Assembly: GCA_963377175.1 (NCBI GenBank)
Contig: CAUJNA010003294.1
Coordinates: 1,538,501-1,602,500 of the forward strand
Direction of reading: 5' to 3'
Source of the DNA: Effrenium voratum
Taxonomy: Eukaryota > Sar > Dinophyceae > Suessiales > Symbiodiniaceae
Length of the DNA stretch: 64,000 bases
The translations under genes were made by a program, and so were the position numbers. Shown here piece after piece: positions 23,542 to 33,809 of this stretch. The stretch's first letter is position 1, and each line of letters starts with the position of its first letter. The notes under the pieces were generated by a model that saw only the letters and a program-made list of their open reading frames with translations, made no database searches and was not told where the DNA came from.

Positions 23542-24490
23542 CTGCACGAAGCAATGGCCAGAAACAAGGGACGGGGGGTGGGGAGGCAGGATTTGGTCAA
23601 AATGGGCAATTGAAACTGGAAACTTTCTGTGAGAATCAAGTGGTACCAAGTCTCAGGCATCGAACTGGGAATGTTTGTATCAACAAACCCATCGGAACTC
23701 AAATGCTCGGATGAAAATAATTTTGAAGGCAGCGAAGGCACCTGGTTGGGAGTATCCCAACATTCATCTCCCTGAATCGGTTTTGAGCAAGTGGCTCTTG
23801 TGCTCTTTCAAGGCCAAAACTTTGGCAGTTCTTTTCACCGAACCGGACACCTTCACTTGCCAGACCCCTGCAACTTCGATATATCAGGAAAGCATCCATC
23901 AGCCAGGTGGCAAACCTTGGGGCCATGGGTGACCCTTCGCTATTGATTTCCATTCCGCCAGCTTCCCTTACACCAAGGACTGGGCCACTTTACACACTTA
24001 GCTGCGGCTCGTCGGCTCCGCGGCTTGACGCGCAGGCGCTCAAGCGATCAAGCCCCTACCCCGTGTTGAATTTTCTGGTGCGATGAGGCAAACCGACTTT
24101 CATTTCCCGCCTGAAGTTCAGGACTTTCTGTGAGCGCAACATTGACAGCGTCAGAAAACTTGGGTGCAACTTAGGGAACCCTCTAGGTGGTCGGTTTCTG
24201 TTGGGTTTCTTCCCTGCGAAAGAGGGCCCCTGCTTTTGAGAAAAGCGAACTTCCCCATGCCCCCGGCACCCTTCAATCTGAGCCGGTCATCTGGCGGCCT
24301 CAACCGCTGCGGAAATGTCTCCTGCACTTCACTCGCTCAGAATTGACGAGCTGAACACGAGGTGAGTACCAAAATATCCATCCGTTGGTAACAACATTTC
24401 TCTTCCCATGAAACCAGGTAAAACCTCCCAAAATGGCCAATAGAGAATTTGGGTGCTCAAATAGTATGGCAAACAGCTCATTGCTGTCAC

Positions 24491-24590
24491 CTCTCTCACG
24501 GCTGAGCACGGCTCCTGTCGCCAGCGCCTGCTTCAGCAATTGCTCCTTCTGAGAGACCTGAGCCATCCGTTTATTTTTGGCTCCGGCCAT
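24491..24590 (-). CDS. Possible first coding exon, minus strand
   Basis: It begins with ATG at 24590 and reads MAGAKNKRMAQVSQKEQLLK then QALATGAVLSRER, ending at a GTGACAGC donor. An internal CAG before VSQKEQ could instead be an acceptor, in which case the exon is shorter. Lys-rich at the start, helical later. Family not recognised. Confidence 0.48.
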
Positions 24591-24599
24591 GTACTACTC

Positions 24600-25530
24600 G
24601 GCACAATGGGCCTACAACATCCTCCACCGTCCGTCAGGCGGAAGATGAGAACTGCGTAAAATGACAGATGGAATGGTAAATCGAAATGAGCATCGCCTTA
24701 GAGAGGAAGCAAAATACACGAAAAGTCAAAGGCTCTAGTCCCTAGCCCTGCTTCAGCTATCGGGGAGAAAGCTGGAGGCACTGCTTGCTGCGATAGATGT
24801 CTAAGCCATTGACAAGCAAAGGTACACACCCCTGCCCCTTCCATGGAAGTTAGACATGTGCAAATCCTCATCTATTCACATCTACTTCTTCAAGCGAGCT
24901 ACTATAACACTCTGAAGACTTGCAGGCATCAACACATACGCCCACTGCGGCACTATCCCAGCAAAGATTGATCCTCTTGAGCGAGCATTATGTAGACGTT
25001 GTGTCTTCTTCACCTGTGACGCTCACACCTGCAACGACAGTCTCTATTCATCGTGTTCATGGAAATCGCAGTTTCAAGGAAGGCGAGTGGCAGCCAACAT
25101 GACCTTGGCTTCCTTAAAACAAGGCAAGTACATCATCGATTGAACATCGGACTTTGTAAGTATGTTGCGCTTGACCACAACAAGCCCTGGGGCTTGTATA
25201 TTCACATCGCGCAAAAGTTTTGCGAGGCAGCTTAGTTTGACCCTGCACTGCGTACAGCTGCGCCCTTACCGCCTGCCAGTGTGAGGAAGCTCGGTCAAAA
25301 GAAAAACAATGCAAAAAACCACCATAACTTTCTGCTCACTTCAACAGCCCTTTTTCAAACTACTGCAAATAATAAATTCCTGTACCCATTGATTCAGTGC
25401 CACTTTTGAACATTTGAAGCAACAACCTACCAGCTGGTGAGAAGCGGATTTTGGTGAATCCACAGATGATAGTTTGCTTCTTCTCTAGGTTTGAGAACTC
25501 CACTGTCCTATTTAACACGTGAGAGTGGGG
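24600..25530. other. No assigned gene
   Basis: Slightly AT-richer sequence with short overlapping frames only. No inverted repeats or repeat family were noticed. Confidence 0.4.
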
Positions 25531-25679
25531 GCCTGCTACAAACATCCCCGCAGGCGTCGCCCAAAATCGTCTCGCAAAACATCACCCCATCTTAGCGTCG
25601 TCCTGCAAACGTCCCGCCCTACCAGAAATCCGTCCGGGACATCCGGCATCGTCTTTCCATTCGTTGGGGTTGCTGCTAA

Positions 25680-25860
25680 GCATCCGGGCCAAGATGGGGG
25701 ATGATCAGCAACATCCCGACAAACATGGGGGATGATTCAAAAAATCCTCCGAAACATGGGGGCTGTTTAAAAACATCCCCGACTGATCACGGAAAACGTC
25801 GGGGATGATTAAAAACATCCTCGCAAACATGCGGGATGTTTGGAAACATCAACAAGGTTG
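25680..25860. repeat. Degenerate 31-40 base tandem repeat with hairpin units
   Basis: Four to five units carry AAACATGGGGGATGATT followed by AAAAACATCCCCG. Within a unit GGGGATG pairs with CATCCCC around an AT-rich loop, so each copy can fold back. Related AACATCC words extend from 25537. Confidence 0.75.
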
Positions 25861-26179
25861 TCCGGGCGCGCGAAAACATCAGCTAAATCGTCTGCGCGCA
25901 AAGCAAACCTTTTCAAAGAGGTCTCCAGTCTTCGACATCTTCAGAAACAAACCCACGCCCTTAATTGAGAGAGGTTCGGAAGCGCCTTCCCGTGAGGTGA
26001 CGCGTGGAACACAAATGGCCAGGGTGTTGGCTTGCTCCTGAGATGTTAACTTGCAGGGTTGGCTTTGGAAGACCAAAGCTTGACTAACTCAATGTCTCGT
26101 GCGCAGCACGTTTCTGTTTGCTTGAAAAGCTTACCTGCGTTTTCCAATCAGTGGGCGGCTCCTTTGAAACTTGGCTTCC

Positions 26180-26640
26180 CGGGAAGGTTTCTTTGACATG
26201 TGGGCAAGCCCGATGGCCCGGGGACTTGCCCGACGGCCCGCCTGCTGGGGCGTGGCCCGCCCAACGCCAAGCACCACACGACCCCAAGAACCCCGCCCAA
26301 CAGCCGCAGGCTTCGGCGGGGTGCTTGGGGTCAGGCGGGCCTTGGTTTTGGGGGGGCAAGGCAAGTGGTTTGGGGTGGTTTTGGAGTTTCGCGGCTTTAT
26401 GTTTTTTCAGGAGTGCTTTGGAGTTTGTTTTTCAGCGGTTTGGAGTCTGGAGTGTTTCTCAATTGTTTGGCAAGGGGTGTTTTTTACTGGCTGGGAGTGG
26501 CTTGGAGGTAAATTGGTTTGGAGTCGGGCAGGGTGGTGTCAAATGTGTTAATTTCAATGGATTAGCGGGTCTTTCGCACGTTTGGAGTTGCTTGGCATGG
26601 CTTGGAGCGTTGGAACTGTTTTCCTGTGGGCCGCCGGGCA
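26180..26640. repeat. GC-rich repeat with GGTTTGGAGT words
   Basis: CCCGACGGCCCGCC, CCGCCCAACAGCC and then GGTTTGGAGT/GTTTTT words. The same vocabulary in reverse complement recurs at 40200-40330 and 41850-42010 (ACTCCAAACCAC, GGAAAAAC). The 307-codon frame through this stretch is repeat translation. Confidence 0.7.
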
Positions 26641-27168
26641 ACGCCGGGCCCTGCGCCCGACGCTTAGCCCGACGCCGCCCTCAACGGAAGCGCCCGCCCG
26701 ACACCCGACGCTCAAGCCCGATGCCCAAGACCTCCCGCCCGACGCTGCGCCCGCACTGCGCCCGACGCCCAAGATCCTGCGCCCGACGCTGCGCCCGACG
26801 CGTGATCCCTTGCCCGACGCTGCGCCCGACGCATGATCCCTTGCCCGACGCTGCGCCCGACGCCCAAGACCCCGCGCCCGACGCTGCGCCCGACGCCCAA
26901 AACCCCTGCCCGACGATGCGCCCGACGCATGAACCCCCGCCCGCCAGCGCGCCCGACGCCCAGGACGCCCCCGCCCGACGCTCCCCCCGACGCATGACCC
27001 CACGCCTGCGCCTCCCCGCCCAACGCTGCGCCCGACGATGACGCATGACTCCCCAAGACCCCCCGCCCGACGCCCGACGCTGCGCCCGACTCCGGGCCCA
27101 CAGACCCCCCGTCCGACGCTGTGCCCGTAACCCGACACGTAACCCCCCGACGCCGCACCCAACGCCCA
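26640..27168. repeat. GC-rich tandem array, copy 1 (about 490-530 bp unit)
   Basis: Built of GCCCGACGCTGC and GACGCATGA words. Base by base it matches 30239-30731, including CCGCCCTCAACGGAAGCG and CACGCCTGCGCCTCCCCGCC. The two copies are tandem and are split by the element at 27169-30238. Confidence 0.88.
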
Positions 27169-27188
27169 CTGGGATAGGGTCGTACTTA
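27169..27188 (+). repeat. Left terminal inverted repeat of element 2
   Basis: CTGGGATAGGGTCGTACTTA, identical to the reverse complement of 30219-30238. CA target base pair at 27167-27168. Confidence 0.92.
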
Positions 27189-27509
27189 CGCTGGAGTTAT
27201 AAGTGACATAGCACTTAGCTTGGACTTATAAGTAACTTATCTTGAACTTAGAAAAGAGGTTTTTCTAAGTCTGCTAAGTGCATTCTAAATTCATTGAGTT
27301 GGCAAACACCTGCGTTTTGAACCATTGCAGTGATGAAGCGGTACGCGCTGGAAAGCACACATTTTCGTGTGACTCAACGCAGCAGGGCAGGCGCGCGCGC
27401 ATGCAGTTTGCGCTGTTTGTTCGCGCTGCTTCGCACGTTTGGCTCGATGGAGCCGGGGCATTTTTTGCACTGATTGACTCGGTTGAATTTTGTTGTGCGA
27501 TAATCGTTT

Positions 27510-27730
27510 CTATAGCGGTGTCTCCGCTGGCGGCCGGTCCGCCTTAATACAGTCGCATGGGGCGGTATCTCCGCCGGCGGCCGGTCCGCCCCTTTTGCTT
27601 TTCTCGTTTGATATATCATTGTAGCGGTGGTTCCGCTGGCGGCCGGTCCGCCCAGCTATTTTTGCCACGTTCATTTTCATTTCGAGATGGCACTTGAAGC
27701 GGTTGTCCGCTGGCGGCTGGTCCGCCCAGG
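27510..27730. repeat. GGCGGCCGGTCCGCC units, left arm of element 2
   Basis: Four units of CCGCTGGCGGCCGGTCCGCC or close variants, about 60 bases apart, each preceded by a GCGGT word. The inverted counterparts are at 29440-29660. Confidence 0.85.
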
Positions 27731-27839
27731 ATTTTTTCAGCGTTGATTTTTATTTCGAGATGGCACTTGAAGCGGTGGTCCGATGGCACTTTGCGATTTT
27801 TTGCATGTTTGGATTGTGAGTGCGTGAAAGGCTGCAAGA

Positions 27840-28615
27840 CTCAATCAAGGCTCCAGAATCCAGACTGCTGACTGCAAACTCCACACTCCAGACTGCAGAC
27901 TCCAGACTGCAGACTCCAGACTGCAAACTCCAGACTCCAGACTGCAGACTCCAGACTGCAGACTGCAGACTCCAGACTGCAGACTCCAGACTCCAGACCC
28001 CGGACTGCAAACTCCAGACTCCAGACTGCAGACTCCAGACTGCAGACTTCAGACTGCAAGCTCCAGACTCCAGACTGCAGCCTCCAGACTGCAGACTCCA
28101 GACTTCAGGCTCCAGAATGCAAACTCCAGACTGCAGACTCCAGACTGCAGACTCTAGACTGCTGCACACTCCAGACTGCAGACCCAGACTGCAGAGTCCA
28201 GACTGCAGACTGCAGACTCCAGACTGCAGATTTCAGACTGCAGACTCCACACTCCAGACTGCCAACTCCAGAATCACGACTGCAGACTCCAGACTGCAGA
28301 CTCCAGGCTGCAGACTCCAGACTCCAGATTCCAGACTGCCAACTCCAGACTGCAGACTGCAGACTCCAGACTCAGGACTGCCAACTCCAAAATCCAGACT
28401 GCAGAGCCCAGACTGCAGACTGCGGACTTCAGACTGCAGGCTCCAGACTGCAGACTCCAGACTGCAAACTGCAGACTCCAGACTCCAGACTCCAGACTGC
28501 AGACTCCAGACTGCAGACTCCAGACTGCCAACTCCAGAATCCAGACTTCAGACTCCAGACTCGAGATTCCAGATTCCAGACTCCACAATCCAGATTCCAG
28601 ACTCCCGGCTCCAGG
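27840..28615. repeat. Minisatellite GACTCCA/GACTGCA, left arm
   Basis: About 775 bases alternate the 7-base words GACTCCA and GACTGCA, so CTGCAG palindromes recur. The frame through it (LQTPDCRLQT) has no stop only because of the repeat. Confidence 0.95.
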
Positions 28616-28849
28616 ATCCTGATCATTTTCTGGTGGAATTCGGCCACGGGGCCAAGTTAAGTTATGCAAAGTCGTGGTGACGCAACTGGGCCTCGCGGGG
28701 ACATTTTGGCGGTTAAGTTGATTGAGCTACAATAGGGACTCCACGCCTCAACACGACCCGCCCAGGTTAAGTTAAGTTAAGTTTTGTTAAGTTCGAAAAA
28801 ACTGGAGCGGCCTTTCCGGGCTTTGGGGCGGGGCTGTTTGGATGCTCGA

Positions 28850-29335
28850 TTCTTGGGTCTGGACTGTGGATTCTGGAGTCAGGAGTCAGGATTCTGGAGT
28901 CAGGAGTCTGCAGTCTGGAGATTGCAGTCTGGAGTCTGCAGTCTGGAGTCTGCAGCCTGGAGTCTGGAGTCTACAGTCTGGAGTCTGCAGTCTGGAGTCT
29001 GCAGTCTGGAGTCTGCAGTCTGTGGAGTTTGCATTCTGGAGCCTGGAGTCTGCAGTCTGGAGTTTGCATTCTGGAGTCTGGAGTCTGCAGTCTGGAGTCT
29101 GCAGTCTGGAGTTTGCAGTCTGAAGTCTGCAGTCTGGAGTCTGCAGTCTGGAGTCTGGAATTCGCAGTCCGGAGTCTGCAGTCTGGAGTCTGGTGCAGTC
29201 TGGAGTCTGCAGCCTGGAGTCTGCAGTCTGCAGTCTGGAGTCTGGAGTTTGCAGACTGGAGTGTGCAGTCTGGAGTCTGCAGTCTGGAGTGTGGAGTTTG
29301 CAGTCAGCAGTCTGGATTCTGGAGCCTTGATTCAG
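28850..29335. repeat. Minisatellite TGGAGTC/TGCAGTC, right arm
   Basis: The reverse complement of the left minisatellite, about 485 bases long and so some 290 bases shorter. The two would pair into a very long imperfect hairpin. Confidence 0.95.
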
Positions 29336-29439
29336 TCTTGCAGCCTTTCACGCACTCACAATCCAAACATGCAAAAAACCGCAAGGTGCCATCGGACCAC
29401 CGCTTCAAGTGCCATCTCGAAATAAAAATCAACGCTGAA

Positions 29440-29660
29440 AATTCCTGGGCGGACCAGCCGCCAGCGGACAACCGCTTCAAGCGCCATCTCGAAATGAAAA
29501 TGAACGTGGCAAAAATAGCTGGGCGGACCGGCCGCCAGCGGAACCACCGCTACAATGATATATCAAGCGAGAAAAGCAAAAGGGGCGGACCGGCCGCCGG
29601 CGGAGATACCGCCCCGTGCGACTATATTAAGGCGGACCGGCCGCCAGCGGAGACACCGCT
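29440..29660. repeat. GGCGGACCGGCCGCC units, right arm of element 2
   Basis: Inverted copies of the left-arm units with nearly the same spacing. Flanking sequence such as GATATATCA and AAGCAAAAGGGGCGG is also matched in reverse. Confidence 0.85.
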
Positions 29661-30218
29661 ATAAAAACGATTATCGCACAACAAAATTCAACCGAGTCAA
29701 TCAGTGCAAAAAATGCTCCGGCTCCATCGAGCCAAACGTGCGAAGCAGCGCGAACAAACAGCGTAAACTGCATGCGCGCGCGCCTAGTGCAGTCTGAGCC
29801 GACCAGCCGCTGCGATACGCCGACCTGTCGTATTCGAAAAAATATTCGCACGCATCGCCCGGTGTAAGGTTTGGACTCGCGTTCAGCGATGTGCTCTGCG
29901 ACACGTCAGGAGTAAAGCGCGCGTGCTTTTTTCGCATGAGGACGCGCGTCAAGACTCAGCGAGGCAAACTCGTTTTGGGCATTGCACCGCAAACGCTGGA
30001 TGCCAAAAAGCTGTTTTCCTAAAATGGTGCAAAAAAACTAAGTTCCAGCTAAGTTCATTCTAAGTCCCGGCACCCGGAACTTAGCTCGAACTTATAAGTG
30101 GGCCTATCTAAGATACCCCTAGACAAGTAACTTATAACTAGGACTCGGACTTAGCAAACTTATAAGTCCACTTGTCCCACGTTATAAGTCCACTTGTAGT
30201 AACTTATAACTCAAGTTA

Positions 30219-30238
30219 TAAGTACGACCCTATCCCAG
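30219..30238 (-). repeat. Right terminal inverted repeat of element 2
   Basis: Reverse complement of the left end, followed by CA at 30239-30240. Confidence 0.92.
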
Positions 30239-31376
30239 CAGGACCCCCGCCCGACGCTGCGCCCGACGCTGCGCCCGACGCCGCCCTCAACGGAAGCGCC
30301 CGCCCGACACCCGACGCTCAAGCCCGATGCCCAAGACCTCCCGCCCGACGCTGCGCCCGCGCTGCGCCCGCCCGACGCTGCCCGACGCATGACCCCTTGC
30401 CCGACGCTGCGCCCGACGCTGCGCCCGACGCATGATCCCTTGGCCGACGCTGCGCCCGACGCACAAGACCCCGCGCCCGACGCTGCGCCCGACGCCCAAA
30501 ACCCTGCCCGACGATGCGCCCGACGCATGATTCCCCGCCCGCCAGCGCGCCCGCTCCCCCCGACGCCTGACCCCACGCCTGCGCCTCCCCGCCCGACGCT
30601 GCGCCAGACAATGACATGACTCCCCTAAGACCCCCCGCCCGACGCCCGACGCTGCGCCCACAGACCCCCCGCCCGACGCTGCGCCCGACGCGTAACCTGA
30701 CGCGCAACCCCTCGACGCCGCGCCCAACGCCCAGGACCCCCGCCCGACGCTGCGCCCGACGCTGCGCCCGACGCACGAACCCCCCCCGCCCGAAACAATC
30801 CCGAAACCGTGCCCGACGCCTCCCCGCCCGACGCCGCGCCCGACCCGCCCGACGCCGCGCCCAACGCTAAGACCCCGACGCCGCGCCCGACACCGCCTGC
30901 TCGACGCTGCGCCCGACGCCCATGACTGATCGCGCCCAACACTCAAGACCTCCTGCCCGACGCTGCGCCCGACGCAGGACCCCACGCCCGACGCCGCGCC
31001 CGACGCCCAAAGACTTGAAGATGCCCCGCCCGACCGACCCATGCCCAACCCCAGACGCCGTGCGCCCGACGCATGACCCCACGCCCGACGCCGCGCCCGA
31101 CGCCCAAAGACTTCAAGATGCCCTGCCCGACGCTGCGCCCGACCGACCCATGCCCCAACCCCAGACGCCGCGCCCGACGCCCAAAGGCCCCCTGCCCGAC
31201 GCGGCCGACGCCCAAGACCCGCTCGACGCTGCGCCCAACCCTCCCAACCCACGGACCCCTCGCCCCTGAGCCCACAGCCCAACATATGGGCTCTGCCCGC
31301 GGAACCGTCAGCTGCCAGCGGCAATTCGCGACACCGCCCACAAGCTTGGGATCCTCGACACCCTGCACGGGGCTGA
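30239..31376. repeat. GC-rich tandem array, copy 2 and onward
   Basis: Copy 2 runs 30239-30731 and a third, more diverged stretch follows. Around 31010-31190 a local duplication with GCCCAAAGACTT and AAGATGCCC appears twice. The array ends in unrelated sequence around 31275 before element 1. Confidence 0.85.
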
Positions 31377-31378
31377 GA

Positions 31379-31411
31379 CCCTGAGCATCGGCTATTGATT
31401 GTAATCGATAA
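31379..31411 (+). repeat. Left terminal inverted repeat of element 1
   Basis: 33 bases starting CCCTGAGCATCGG, identical in reverse complement to 39402-39434. Confidence 0.95.
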
Positions 31412-31570
31412 AGTCATATGGTTTTTTATTGATATTGATTAGCGACTTTTTAATTGATTTTTTCAATAACAAGCAGGAGGCACAAGACTGAAGGTTTCTA
31501 TTGATTTTTTTGGCATAGATACATGGAATTTCTATTGATTGTGGTATTGATTCTTCTATTGATTTGATGT
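31393..31570. repeat. Left subterminal CTATTGATT repeats
   Basis: TATTGATT occurs at least seven times within 180 bases, mostly in the same orientation and in AT-rich sequence. The family parallel is transposase or TNPA-type binding arrays of CACTA elements; binding here is inferred. Confidence 0.8.
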
Positions 31571-31796
31571 TCTGGTGCGTAGCTGGAAATGCATGGTGAT
31601 GGCATGTGCAATGCGTGTTAGCTTTTGGCTCCAAAACAGGTGAGATCAGTCAGCCCTTGCCAAAAGGGGCTAGCCCTTGCCAAAAGCGGCTCCTTTCCAA
31701 GGCAGTTGCGCCCCTAAAGTTCTGCGAAAGCCCTTGGGCAAAAGGGTGAAAAAGTGCTTGGGAAGAGGGTGAAAGCCCTTGGGAAAAGGGTTGGCC

Positions 31797-32321
31797 ATGA
31801 TTTATTCTGGCAAAGGTGGGGCCAGACATTTTTCAAAACCAAAGGTGGACGAAGGTATTTTGCTCAAAATCTTCGCGAACCATGGCCCACTACTTTCTGA
31901 CTTTGGTGCGTATGAAAGCATCAGCAGGAACCAAGCCTGCCACCCACAGGGGCTGATCCATGTGTTGGGGCTGGTCAATGCCCTTGTGGCAGTAGAAAAA
32001 AGTTGTGAGATTCACCAAGGAGCAATGAGGGCAGCCATGGCTAGAGCCTACCAAGAAGAACCCTCCCTGAACCAAACCAAATTCAATGGAGGGGTTTGGG
32101 TGGGCCTGAAAGTGGAGAGGTTGAATGTCATACTGTACCACATGCGAAGGCTCAAGAAGTCTGACCAGGAGCTTAGAGTATGCTCTTCCAAGCTCCCAAG
32201 TGCAGACTTCATTAGGTTGCAACAAGTGTTGGACCTGATTGACAAAAAAAACCCTGCTGTGCTCACCACCTCAGAACCAGCCCTTGACCAAAGGGATTCC
32301 ACCGCTAAAAGGCTTAAGTAG
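31797..32321 (+). CDS. Element 1 protein A, upstream part
   Basis: First ATG of the open frame is at 31797. It encodes about 174 residues ending ...STAKRLK before TAG at 32319. The middle is varied and globular-looking (FANHGPLLSDFGAYESISRN, HPQGLIHVLGLVNALVAVEK), the rest charged. No family recognised. Downstream sequence stays open in the same frame to 32957, so this TAG either ends a real protein, is removed by splicing (AAGTAGG resembles a donor) or is an inactivating change. Hairpin words precede the start at 31655, 31673 and 31774. Confidence 0.6.
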   Translation: MIYSGKGGARHFSKPKVDEGILLKIFANHGPLLSDFGAYESISRNQACHPQGLIHVLGLVNALVAVEKSCEIHQGAMRAAMARAYQEEPSLNQTKFNGGVWVGLKVERLNVILYHMRRLKKSDQELRVCSSKLPSADFIRLQQVLDLIDKKNPAVLTTSEPALDQRDSTAKRLK

Positions 32322-32957
32322 GAAGTGAGTGATGTTTCACTGGATAGTGAGGGATACCCCAAATGCTGGCAAACACCTGCAAAGAAGGAGAATGATAGCC
32401 CCTTGTCAAAAGGGAGGAAGGAGAATGATAGCCCCTTGTCAAAAGGGAGGGGCAGCCCCTTGTCCAAAGGGGAATTGGGATCAAATGCCGATGGCCTGTT
32501 GGAAGAAAATGCAGCAGAACAACCACAGCCTCTCACACAACCTTCCTTCTTAAGAAGAAGGCTAGGGAAAGGCCCTGCAAAGCATGCCCAGTCACCTGCT
32601 TCTGGCCTGAAAGAACAACTGGGGTTTGTGCATAAGAAGCCTGCAGCCCTTGCCAAAAGTGCCAAAAAAAGACCCAGTTCCCAACAAGATGTTGCCCAGG
32701 ATAATGACCCCACCAGCAGTGGGGCCAGGTTGAAGTGGGTGAAGCTAAACAAAACACATGCAAAAAAGCCTGAAAGAGCCTACATAACTGGCACCCATGT
32801 GGCTGGGGGCAAAATGAAGCTGGTGGTGGAAATTTCAAGGGCCAGGTCTATCAAATATGCAGAACACATCGACACCATTTTGTGCAAGTTGAATGCAAAG
32901 AACCTAACAAAAGAGGAAGCCATCCAGCTCAGGGAAACTCTTTGCCAACAGGATTGA
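32322..32957 (+). CDS. Element 1 protein A, downstream part (same frame after TAG)
   Basis: This frame continues protein A without shift for about 210 codons but has no early ATG, so it is probably read as part of A. Near its start PLSKG repeats three times from hairpin words at 32399, 32432 and 32456. The C-terminal half (LKWVKLNKTHAKKPERAY, ISRARSIKYAEHIDTILCKL, NLTKEEAIQLRETL) looks folded and basic. Product unknown; a DNA-binding accessory protein is one possibility, without direct evidence. Confidence 0.55.
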   Translation, partial: EVSDVSLDSEGYPKCWQTPAKKENDSPLSKGRKENDSPLSKGRGSPLSKGELGSNADGLLEENAAEQPQPLTQPSFLRRRLGKGPAKHAQSPASGLKEQLGFVHKKPAALAKSAKKRPSSQQDVAQDNDPTSSGARLKWVKLNKTHAKKPERAYITGTHVAGGKMKLVVEISRARSIKYAEHIDTILCKLNAKNLTKEEAIQLRETLCQQD

Positions 32958-33118
32958 CCAGCTTCTAGCCCCTTGCCAAAAGGGTTCTAGGCTACTCAAG
33001 GGCACCTTGTCAAAAGGTTGAGCCAAAGGTTTGCACATGGAACAGTTTCTGGCCCCTTGCCAAAAGGGTGCAACTTCTAGACTAAAAACTCCTTGTCAAA
33101 AGGCCTTTGCAAGAGCAT

Positions 33119-33223
33119 GTTCCTGCTGTTAACCTATGCCCTTTTGACAAGGGTTCCTGCTGTTAACCTATGCCCTTTTGACAAGGGTTCCTGCCGTTAA
33201 CCTATGCCCTTTTGACAAGGGCT
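33119..33223. repeat. 34-base tandem repeat, three copies
   Basis: The unit contains CCTATGCCCTTTTGACAAGG followed by GTTCCTGCYGTTAA. Each unit includes one reverse-orientation hairpin word. It lies between protein A and the next gene, a possible terminator or binding site cluster. Confidence 0.85.
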
Positions 33224-33590
33224 TTGTTTTTATGATTCTTACACATGCATGGCACCATTTTTGCCCTTTTGGTGCATGTTTCACCAACCAGTTTGCAAAC
33301 ATGAGCAGGACTTGAAAAAGGCAGGGGGTCGGGGGGGAGGCGTTTGACACTTAAGAAGGTCAGTCATAAAATCAAAGTTGTTGAGCCCAGGCACTTGGAA
33401 CATGCTCACTGTGTTGTTGTAACTGGTCATAACTAATGCTTGTATGTGGTTGCTTTGACATGGGCATGCTGTTTGCTTTTCATGTGCATGAGTGTTTGCA
33501 GCTGTTTACCTGGCTCAAGACATAGCTAGATAACACAACCCCTTGTCAAAAGGGAAGTGTTTTAACCCTTGGCAAAAGGGGAGTGCACAC

Positions 33591-33809
33591 ATGGCTGACT
33601 GGGGCAAGTGGGATGGGACCTACAACTGGGATCGGCTGAACAACAAAAACAGGCCCGCAGGGGTTGGGACAGTTTCCCAATCTAGGAGGGCAAGGATGAA
33701 AGCCAAAGCCCTTAAGAGAGAAGCCGATGCCCTGAACGCCCCAGAGGTGAAGAAAGAGGAGGAAAAGGAAGAGAAGGGGGGAAACCCGGGCAGCCTCATC
33801 AGGGCTTGA
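33591..33809 (+). CDS. Element 1 protein B, first segment
   Basis: ATG at 33591 starts MADWGKWDGTYNWDRLNNKN, then a basic and Glu/Lys-rich tail, with TGA at 33807. Two further open segments follow in other frames (33806-34213, 34182-34637), all with protein-like sequence. The three probably belong to one protein separated by unseen introns or frameshifts. A hairpin word (33565) lies just upstream of the start. Confidence 0.5.
   Translation: MADWGKWDGTYNWDRLNNKNRPAGVGTVSQSRRARMKAKALKREADALNAPEVKKEEEKEEKGGNPGSLIRA

Larger units (their letters stand above)
27169..30238. mobile_element. Foldback-type non-autonomous DNA element (element 2)
   Basis: The ends are perfect 20-base inverted repeats CTGGGATAGGGTCGTACTTA (27169-27188 and 30219-30238), followed by partly matching GAGTTATAAGT. 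CA borders both sides. The uninterrupted target, CCAACGCCCAGGACCC, is visible in the next tandem array copy near 30725-30740. Comparison gives an exact CA duplication and fixes both ends. Inside, long arms are inverted copies of each other, roughly 27376-28615 against 28850-29790, around a spacer of about 230 bases. No transposase frame is present, so movement would need proteins from elsewhere. Subterminal ACTTATAAGT palindromes recur at both ends. Confidence 0.9.

Noticed and set aside
26118..27041. 307-codon plus-strand frame and long minus-strand frames
   Set aside because: They read the GC-rich GCCCGACG array; composition (RPTLRPT, GRRAQRRA) follows the repeat and several frames are open on both strands.
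27820..28680. 286-codon frame LQTPDCRLQT
   Set aside because: Minisatellite translation inside the foldback element.
27840..29335. Possible CRISPR-like array
   Set aside because: Units are contiguous 7-mers without unique spacers, in a eukaryotic context.
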